A stretch of 5,015 nt of DNA, from contig JAVCCX010000383.1 in NCBI GenBank assembly GCA_030765245.1, forward strand, positions 1 to 5,015, in the 5' to 3' direction. The position numbers and the translations under genes are program-made. Shown piece after piece: positions 1 through 5,015 of the stretch (positions within the stretch are counted from its first letter, which is position 1; each line of letters starts with the position of its first letter). This DNA comes from Candidatus Zophobacter franzmannii (lineage in GTDB: Bacteria; Cloacimonadota; Cloacimonadia; Cloacimonadales; JAFGVF01). A model generated the notes under the pieces. It worked only from the letters and a program-made list of their open reading frames with translations, made no database searches and was not told where the DNA came from.

Positions 1-80
1 CATTGGGTTACATTGTAAGCACCTACAGGATGGATAACTACTCTGTCGTTGTACTGAAGGTCAGGGAAGACGCAATCCTG
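1..80 (-). pseudogene. Decarboxylase C-terminal block beyond the stop codon, same frame
   Basis: Directly after the TAA (83-81) the same frame stays open to the window edge and reads QDCVFPDLQYNDRVVIHPVG, then AYNVTQ. The pattern 'hydrophobic-H-P-V-G-A-Y-N-V-T-Q' is the tyrosine box expected at this place in fold-type III decarboxylases. The GAY tyrosine is residue 400 counting through the stop and contacts PLP in known structures. There is no frame change, so one base substitution explains the break. The remaining C terminus lies outside the window. Whether this block is translated depends on whether the stop is real. Confidence 0.75.
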
Positions 81-1214
81 TTATCTGGCATCGATATTCA
101 TACACAGAGGGCCATAGAAGATTGTGTTACGAGATGTACCCGATAACGGTTGAGCAGGTTTAATGTTAAGATTATACCACCATGCAGTAATAAGCATGTT
201 TACACCTGCATCCAGGATTACTGCTTTCTGACCGGTTGGGAGATCTTTCTTACCAATAACAGAGGAAACACAGTAACCTGCCTCTGAAACAAGTATTCTT
301 CCTGTTTCCATGATAAGTTTAGGGTTTTCCTCTCTAGTAAATTGAGCTTCGTTAAATGCTCTACCAATTGCAGCAAAGTATTGCTCTGGATTAGGAGAAG
401 CAAATTCACCCGGAGTGTATTGGTTATGAAGTGTGTTCTTTGACGCAAAACCACCGCCTAAGTCGATGTATTCAACAACAATGCCAAACTTGTCCTTGAG
501 TTGCATTGCAAGTTCAAGAAGAGCTTTTGCAGAGAAATAGTAAGCTGAAGCTTCCAGCAAGAAAGTTCCAATATGAGTATGAATACCAACAATCTGTAAC
601 TTACCACCGGTAACAATGCGTTGAAGGGTCCGCATAGCTTCACCATTCTCATAGTTAAAACCAAATCTCTGCCACTGGGGATAAACACCTATATCCATAT
701 TTACCCGAATTGCAACTCTAGGTGTAATACCTAATTGTTCTGCAACCGATTCTAGGAGTACAAGTTCATCTAAATGATCAATATGAATGCTTGCCCCATC
801 TGTAACAGCCTGTTCGAGGTCCGCTTTTCTCTTACTGGGACCATTAAAAATAATATCTGATCCACTCTGTCCAAGACCTTTTGCCATATCATATTCCATG
901 ATACTAACAACTTCCGGTTTTGCACCTTCCTGATGCAGGATTGAGCTGATCGCTTGTAAATAGTTGGTTTTATATGACCAGGATATCTCTGAGTTGGGAT
1001 AGTACTTCTGTAGAGCAGTTTTCATCTCTCTATACTTGTTTCTGATAGCCGTTTCTGAAAATATCATCACAGGTGAATCATACTTTGCAACTATCTCTTC
1101 AACAGGAACACCTTCAATATTGTCCTGGTAATCAACAACACTAGCAAAACCAAACTTGTTGGTCATGCCAACATCGGTCTTCTCTATAAATGGGGGATTG
1201 TATTTCTTTTTCAT
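81..1214 (-). CDS. Fold-type III PLP-dependent decarboxylase, cut short by an in-frame TAA
   Basis: Related to diaminopimelate, ornithine and carboxynorspermidine decarboxylases, which remove CO2 from amino acids using pyridoxal phosphate. The alanine-racemase-like barrel carries the PLP lysine (Lys82 in SWSYKTNYL), IIFNGPSK (121-128), QRFGF (182-186), His214 in GIHTHIGT, the phosphate-binding DLGGGF (251-256) and METGR (302-306, usually EPGR). The C-terminal domain reaches GPLCMNID with Cys371, the active-site cysteine contributed across the dimer. The frame then ends at residue 377 with TAA (83-81). The family needs another conserved block containing a PLP-contacting Tyr, and that block is present in the same frame just past the stop. 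As written, the 377-residue product lacks it and is probably inactive. The start overlaps the ATP-grasp stop by one base. The exact substrate is unknown; lysA is not assigned because the motifs differ from true LysA. Confidence 0.85.
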   Translation of the reverse strand: MKKKYNPPFIEKTDVGMTNKFGFASVVDYQDNIEGVPVEEIVAKYDSPVMIFSETAIRNKYREMKTALQKYYPNSEISWSYKTNYLQAISSILHQEGAKPEVVSIMEYDMAKGLGQSGSDIIFNGPSKRKADLEQAVTDGASIHIDHLDELVLLESVAEQLGITPRVAIRVNMDIGVYPQWQRFGFNYENGEAMRTLQRIVTGGKLQIVGIHTHIGTFLLEASAYYFSAKALLELAMQLKDKFGIVVEYIDLGGGFASKNTLHNQYTPGEFASPNPEQYFAAIGRAFNEAQFTREENPKLIMETGRILVSEAGYCVSSVIGKKDLPTGQKAVILDAGVNMLITAWWYNLNIKPAQPLSGTSRNTIFYGPLCMNIDAR

Positions 1215-2287
1215 TATTTTCCTTCTTTATTGTGTAATTCACCAAGACTGGAGATGGTACCAAATTTACTGATATGTGAAATTATATCCTCAGAGTGACG
1301 GATAAAGATTGTCCCGGTTGCGTATGTATCTATTGGTTCTACTGGCATATCGAGTGCTTTCATAAGACTCATAGCAGGTAGATTCTGACCTGCTCCTGCT
1401 GAGAGTCTGATCCAGGCAGGGAATCTTGGGTTAATCTCAATAACAAAGATTTGCCCTGCACTATTCTGGATAACCTCCAGTTCAGCCGGACCTCTCCATT
1501 TTAGGTTTGAGATAACCTTTTTGGCAAATTCCGTTAGCTCAGGGTTTTCTACGACAACTCCGCCAAAACCTTTGCCTTTATCTGTGATTATAATCTTTCG
1601 TTGAGGAATCATTCCTAACATGCCACCTTCTCCATCACCAAGGAGAGCAACATTAAACTCATCTCCTATAACCTTTTCCTGAACGATTATAGGCAATCCC
1701 CATTTAGCTTTAAGTTTGGCAAATACTGCAAATGCATCATCTAATGTGTATACTTCGTATGCCTCGTATAACCGACCCTTAATAAAGAAAGGAAAGGTTA
1801 TTATTGAAACAATGTTGTATAGTTCTTGAGCATCTGAACAGAATATTGATTTAGGAACACTGATTCCTAATTCTTCAAATAATCTATTTAGTTTAGTCTT
1901 ATCTCTAGCCAAAAATTGTTCTTCAGTAGGGAGGAAGAACTTAATCCCACGATCAGTTAGCTTGTCTTCAAGGCGGATATAGTTGATTATCTCAGAGTCA
2001 AGTGTTGGGATAATAACATCGATCTTTACTTTTGATAAGATATAATCCAATCTTCTTAAGAAGACTTCTGAACCTCCCGATGGGAAAGGCATCAGATATA
2101 TTTCATCAGCGAGGTCTTCAACATAAATGCCTGCCTCTAGTGCATCATATACCAAAGCAACAATCTTCCCTTTAAAACCTGCGTCACGGAGACAACGTAT
2201 AACAGGTGTACCGGGTTGAGGATTATCTCCTGTTTTTAACCCAGTTACAGCAACTGTACAATTTACATTTGTTAAATCGACATTCAT
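1214..2287 (-). CDS. ATP-grasp ligase, CarB/PylC-like
   Basis: A 357-residue ATP-grasp enzyme; such enzymes activate a carboxylate as an acyl phosphate using ATP and join it to an amine or similar nucleophile. The N-terminal third (about 10-120) is a Rossmann-like pre-ATP-grasp domain, with VAVTGLKTGDNPQPGTPVIR in place of a simple glycine loop and a DVIIPTLDSE strand. The ATP-grasp fold follows: KTKLNRLFEELGISVPKS, FFIKGR (Lys170), the hinge IVQEKVIGDEF, then metal-binding acidic residues Glu271 (ELEVI), Glu284 and Asn286 (EINPRFPAW). All expected catalytic positions are present, so it looks active. The substrate cannot be told from the sequence. The start has GGTGAG (2298-2293) five bases ahead and lies one base after the PqqD-like stop. 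Its stop shares one A with the decarboxylase start (TAATG), so the three genes are translated as a unit. CarB-type metabolic enzymes and PylC are relatives in fold only. Confidence 0.9.
   Translation of the reverse strand: MNVDLTNVNCTVAVTGLKTGDNPQPGTPVIRCLRDAGFKGKIVALVYDALEAGIYVEDLADEIYLMPFPSGGSEVFLRRLDYILSKVKIDVIIPTLDSEIINYIRLEDKLTDRGIKFFLPTEEQFLARDKTKLNRLFEELGISVPKSIFCSDAQELYNIVSIITFPFFIKGRLYEAYEVYTLDDAFAVFAKLKAKWGLPIIVQEKVIGDEFNVALLGDGEGGMLGMIPQRKIIITDKGKGFGGVVVENPELTEFAKKVISNLKWRGPAELEVIQNSAGQIFVIEINPRFPAWIRLSAGAGQNLPAMSLMKALDMPVEPIDTYATGTIFIRHSEDIISHISKFGTISSLGELHNKEGK
1221..1227 (-). promoter_or_regulatory. Ribosome binding site of the decarboxylase, inside the ATP-grasp gene
   Basis: AAGAAGG lies six bases before the ATG at 1214 and within the last codons of the ATP-grasp gene. 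It supports that ATG over the next Met (residue 17) and fits coupled translation through the TAATG overlap. Confidence 0.65.
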
Positions 2288-2288
2288 A

Positions 2289-2534
2289 TCAACTCACCAG
2301 ATGTAAGTTTCTTAGCTGACTTATAAAATAGTCTAAGTCTCTTGTGAAGGTTTCCTGATTAATGTCATACTCTTCTGTGATTTTGGCTATAATCTCGGCT
2401 TCGTTTCTCTCTTTGTTTAAAAGACTAATGATTCTCATTGCCATCTCATTACTATTATAAGAAATTCCGGTTGATGGGTCAAAAATGAACCCAGATTCAC
2501 TCAAAGCGAGCTTTTTCAATTTTGTAGTATCCAT
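2289..2534 (-). CDS. Small stand-alone PqqD-like protein
   Basis: An 81-residue protein with the PqqD fold pattern. An N-terminal beta-hairpin region (about 14-27, FIFDPSTGISYNSNE) is followed by a helix (AMRIISLLN), then EIIAKITEEYDIN, and then the third helix with the family ending DLDYFISQLRNLHLV. PqqD proteins and related RiPP recognition elements hold a precursor peptide and present it to a modifying enzyme; in PQQ synthesis the partner is a radical SAM enzyme. Here there is no radical SAM gene in view. The next gene is an ATP-grasp ligase one base downstream (TGA, T, ATG), so that ligase is the obvious candidate partner (inference). The start is set by a strong AAGGAG. No PQQ genes are present, so the name pqqD is not given. 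PqqD-family assignment is confident; its role here is unknown. Confidence 0.85.
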   Translation of the reverse strand: MDTTKLKKLALSESGFIFDPSTGISYNSNEMAMRIISLLNKERNEAEIIAKITEEYDINQETFTRDLDYFISQLRNLHLVS

Positions 2535-2539
2535 TATTT

Positions 2540-2545
2540 CTCCTT
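2540..2545 (-). promoter_or_regulatory. Ribosome binding site of the PqqD-like gene
   Basis: AAGGAG, five bases (AAATA) before the ATG at 2534, is the best Shine-Dalgarno match in the window. It fixes the start of the small gene and shows that the cassette can be translated independently of uvrC. Confidence 0.8.
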
Positions 2546-2566
2546 TAAAATTGGGAATACAATGTT

Positions 2567-2580
2567 AAGACAATTGTCTT
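2567..2580. repeat. Perfect 14-bp palindrome after the uvrC stop
   Basis: AAGACAATTGTCTT reads the same on both strands and abuts the uvrC stop codon (2583-2581). It lies in the only intergenic gap, 33 bp upstream of the PqqD-like start. As RNA it could form only a five-pair stem with an AATT loop and has no following U-run, so it is a poor terminator. A dimeric regulator operator for the downstream cassette is possible but is inference. Confidence 0.45.
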
Positions 2581-4410
2581 TTATTTTTCCTTCATACTAT
2601 TTATATTTCTAAAATGACTATATATTTTCTTAGCTAAAGTGACAGATACTCCTTTCACTTCAGCTAATTCTTCTTCTTTTGCATTTTTTATTCCTTCAAC
2701 AGAGCCAAATTCCTTTAGAAGTAAAAATCTAGTCTTGTCTCCAATACCTTTGATTTCGTCCAAATCAGATTTAATGGTTCGTTTACTTCGTCTTTGTCTA
2801 TGGAAGGTTATAGCAAATCTATGTGCTTCATCTCTGATCTCCACTAGCATTCTAAGGGCTCCGGATGAGCGGGGTAGTAATATTGAGATATTGTTTCCTG
2901 CATGGAAGACTTCTTCTATTCTCTTAGCTAATGATATCATAATGATATCTTTGTCAGTAACAGACTTTAATTTCTTGTAAGCCTTATTTAACTGACCTTT
3001 ACCACCATCAATCACAATCAAATCAGGAGTTAACTCTTCGTCTTTGTTTGTCTGATTTATAAAGCGTTCTATTGTCTCTGCCATTGAAGCAAAGTCATCC
3101 TGACCGTCTACAGTATTAATAATAAACTTTCTATATAAACTCTTCTTTGGTTTCCCATTTTCGAAAAAGACAGCAGATGAAACTGTATCTGTCCCCTGGA
3201 TAGTCGAAATATCCATGCAGACTATCTTCCGAGGGAGTTTATGTAACTTAAGTTGCTCCTTTAACTCCTGAATTGGCAAGATAGTTCTACTTGCCTTACG
3301 CATATGTGCTAATTTCTGTTCTTCTACATAGTTGAATGCATTTATTCTCGCTACATTGATTAACTGAACCTTTTCACCTCGCTGTGGTATTGCGAGTCTA
3401 TTCCCTAACCAATTATTAAGTGAATCCATATCAGTCGGTTCTAATTGTAGTAAAATACTATGAGGGAGTTCATCAACTTGAGCATAGTATTGGGAGATAA
3501 ATACAGACATGATCTCTTCTAAACTACTATCCTCAACCTGCGATAGGGGATAGGTCTCTTTATGGAGAACCTTTCCTTCAACGATTTTAAGCACCACTGC
3601 CGCAGCTTTGTCTTCTTCTTTGTACAAACCAATCACATCCCTGTTTTTAAAGTCAGTCAAGAACATGGTTCTATTCTTTTGTACATCTGTCAGAGCTTTT
3701 ATCTTATCCCTTGTTATAGCTGCATTCTCAAACTGTAGTTCTTCAGCGTATTTCTGCATATCTATCTTGAGCTCATTAATAACATCATTATGCATGCCTT
3801 TTAGGAATCTAATCATCAACTCTACAGTTTTCATATACTCATCTTGAGTAATCTTTCCAATACAAGGAGCAGTACATGTACCTAATTGGAGATTTATACA
3901 GGCTCTCTCGAACATTACCTTGTCCTTGGGTATAGTTCTTGAGCATCTGCGAATAGGGAAAATCCATTCCATCAAACGCATTGTTTGTCGCACAGCTTTT
4001 ACATTAGTATGCGGTCCAAAATATCTGTTCCCATCTTTGACAAATTCTCGTGTTACAAACACTCTTGGATATGCTTCTTTGGTGGTGACTTTGATAAATG
4101 GGTATCTTTTATCATCTTTAAGCAGAATATTGTATTGTGGCCTATGTAGCTTAATTAGATTAGATTCAAGCTCAAAGGCTTCCGCCTCAGTGTTTGTAAT
4201 TATATAATCTAAATCTGCAATACGTGCTACTAAACGAGCAGTTTTAGCTCTATCAGGCTTTCCCGTAAGATAAGATGAAACTCTATTCTTTAGATTAAGA
4301 GCTTTACCAACATAGATTATTTTACCCTTAGCATCTTTCCAGAGATAACAGCCGGGTTTAGTCGGCAGAAGTCTAAGTTTAGTTGCTAATTCCGGTGAAA
4401 TCGTCGCCAT
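2581..4410 (-). CDS. uvrC: UvrABC system protein C (excinuclease subunit)
   Basis: Nuclease subunit of nucleotide excision repair; with UvrB it cuts the damaged strand on both sides of a lesion. It is complete at 609 aa, normal for the family. The N-terminal GIY-YIG domain (about 14-95) makes the 3' incision and shows GCYLW, IIYVGKA (Tyr33), Arg43, Glu82 and Asn94. Four cysteines follow (156, 171, 179, 183), matching the iron-sulfur ligands described for E. coli UvrC. A UVR domain (about 208-243, LQFENAAITRDKIKAL) binds UvrB. The RNase H-like domain makes the 5' incision, with its DDH triad visible as Asp400 (CMDIS), Asp468 (VIDGGKGQ) and His530 (RDEAHRF). Tandem helix-hairpin-helix motifs (about 548-600, IKGIGDKT and VKGVSVTLA) bind DNA. 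The ATG at 4410 gives the usual short lead before LPTKPG; its ribosome binding site is weak (AAAGACG region), fitting translational coupling to the overlapping murJ. Confidence 0.98.
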   Translation of the reverse strand: MATISPELATKLRLLPTKPGCYLWKDAKGKIIYVGKALNLKNRVSSYLTGKPDRAKTARLVARIADLDYIITNTEAEAFELESNLIKLHRPQYNILLKDDKRYPFIKVTTKEAYPRVFVTREFVKDGNRYFGPHTNVKAVRQTMRLMEWIFPIRRCSRTIPKDKVMFERACINLQLGTCTAPCIGKITQDEYMKTVELMIRFLKGMHNDVINELKIDMQKYAEELQFENAAITRDKIKALTDVQKNRTMFLTDFKNRDVIGLYKEEDKAAAVVLKIVEGKVLHKETYPLSQVEDSSLEEIMSVFISQYYAQVDELPHSILLQLEPTDMDSLNNWLGNRLAIPQRGEKVQLINVARINAFNYVEEQKLAHMRKASRTILPIQELKEQLKLHKLPRKIVCMDISTIQGTDTVSSAVFFENGKPKKSLYRKFIINTVDGQDDFASMAETIERFINQTNKDEELTPDLIVIDGGKGQLNKAYKKLKSVTDKDIIMISLAKRIEEVFHAGNNISILLPRSSGALRMLVEIRDEAHRFAITFHRQRRSKRTIKSDLDEIKGIGDKTRFLLLKEFGSVEGIKNAKEEELAEVKGVSVTLAKKIYSHFRNINSMKEK

Positions 4411-5015
4411 ATCGTCTTTATTAGATAGTCAGCATGCTTAACTTTGAAGAGTATTGCCAAGCCTACATAGATTGTGAAAGTAAGTGATGAAAAGAGAGCA
4501 CTTTTCATTAATAACATCCAGAAACCTTCAGGTTGATATGCTTCTGAAACTCTGAGTAATATTTGGAGAAGGACCATACAGATTGCAACAATCTTCAAGA
4601 GATTGAATCCTAAGCCTTTGAAATTTATATGGGTATATCTTTTCCGAATCAGAACAAATAGAGTTATACTTGTGAGAATAGATGTGATTGATGTAGATAG
4701 TGCCAACCCTCCATGCGCAAGATATTGCATTAAAATGTAATTTAGAGTAATATTAACAGTTACCATTGATGCTGCGATTATTACTGGAGTTTTTGTATCT
4801 TTGTTGGCGTAAAATAGAGGGATAAGGGTTTGATTCACACTAAAGAAGAATAACCCTAGCGAGTAGAAAAGAAGTGCCCGGTAGGTGTTGGCAACAGCCA
4901 TATCCCCAAACTCACCTCTTTGGAACAGGATTCTAACGAAATCATCTCCTAAGGCAATCAACATTATTGTAATTGGAATCATAATATTAGCAAGTGATAA
5001 AAGTGCAAAGTTAAC
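4386..5015 (-). CDS. murJ: Lipid II flippase MurJ, C-terminal part (5' end outside window)
   Basis: Integral membrane protein that flips the peptidoglycan precursor lipid II across the cytoplasmic membrane (MOP exporter superfamily, MviN/MurJ family). The open frame runs from the window edge without a start: the codons from 5015 to 4983 read VNFALLSLANI and join the next Met (4982), so that Met is internal. The 209 visible residues are the C-terminal portion of a protein usually about 500 aa long. Hydrophobic stretches separated by short polar loops fit the last five or six membrane helices. Family landmarks are FQRGEF, the FYANKDTKTPV stretch after the next helix, and HGGLALSTS. The protein ends in a basic tail (WRRFHRN, stop TAG). 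The stop lies inside the uvrC start region, a 25-bp overlap, so the two genes are probably co-transcribed. Family assignment is from conserved motifs; nothing looks damaged in the visible part. Confidence 0.92.
   Translation of the reverse strand, partial: VNFALLSLANIMIPITIMLIALGDDFVRILFQRGEFGDMAVANTYRALLFYSLGLFFFSVNQTLIPLFYANKDTKTPVIIAASMVTVNITLNYILMQYLAHGGLALSTSITSILTSITLFVLIRKRYTHINFKGLGFNLLKIVAICMVLLQILLRVSEAYQPEGFWMLLMKSALFSSLTFTIYVGLAILFKVKHADYLIKTIWRRFHRN

Noticed and set aside
1..80. Frameshift in the decarboxylase
   Set aside because: Family sequence on both sides of the stop is in the same frame, so a substitution, not an indel, explains the break.
218..688. Two minus-strand frames (218-454 and 458-688)
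   Set aside because: Both are out-of-frame shadows within the decarboxylase gene, whose own frame carries all the conserved motifs.
2567..2580. Intrinsic terminator after uvrC
   Set aside because: Only a five-pair AT-containing stem is possible and no T-run follows on the minus strand.
2535..2580. Precursor peptide gene next to the PqqD-like gene
   Set aside because: The gap is 46 bp with no ATG-started frame of useful length; a precursor, if any, must be outside the window.
2535..2610. Possible promoter for the cassette (TTGTCT, 17 bases, TTTTAA)
   Set aside because: The -10 candidate runs into the ribosome binding site, leaving no room for a leader, and AT-rich DNA gives such matches often.
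2639..2980. Plus-strand open frame of 113 codons
   Set aside because: Lies wholly inside the conserved C-terminal part of uvrC on the other strand; serine/leucine-rich product with no family features. The same applies to the plus-strand frames at 3608-3847 and 3920-4207.

Overview
The window is a compact, AT-rich piece of bacterial chromosome. Every real gene lies on the minus strand, so the reading order runs from high to low coordinates. The presence of murJ and uvrC shows a peptidoglycan-making bacterium. The protein style (lysine/isoleucine-rich, moderately diverged UvrC and MurJ) would suit an uncultivated anaerobic lineage such as Cloacimonadota or a relative, but that is a weak guess from impression and the phylum cannot be fixed by reading alone.

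Region 1 (5015 to about 2581) is housekeeping. The C-terminal 209 residues of the lipid II flippase MurJ enter from the right edge. They are followed, with a 25-bp overlap, by a complete uvrC for the nuclease subunit of nucleotide excision repair. UvrC keeps all its expected domains and catalytic residues.

Region 2 (2580 to 2535) is the only intergenic gap, 46 bp. It holds a perfect 14-bp palindrome directly after the uvrC stop and a strong ribosome binding site for the next gene.

Region 3 (2534 to 1) is a tightly packed three-gene cassette: a small stand-alone PqqD-like protein (81 aa), a CarB/PylC-type ATP-grasp ligase (357 aa), and a fold-type III PLP-dependent decarboxylase of the LysA/ornithine decarboxylase superfamily. 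The genes are separated by 1 bp and then overlap by 1 bp (TAATG), so they are almost certainly co-translated. A peptide-binding PqqD-type protein, a carboxylate-amine ligase and an amino-acid decarboxylase together suggest a small peptide or amino-acid-conjugate pathway that I cannot match to a named system. No precursor peptide gene is visible here.

The most concrete oddity is in the decarboxylase. Its reading frame is stopped by a TAA at 83-81, between the catalytic Cys box (GPLC) and the conserved Tyr box. The same frame continues immediately beyond the stop as clear family sequence, including HPVGAYNVTQ, to the window edge. This is a recent nonsense mutation, a sequence error, or (least likely) readthrough.
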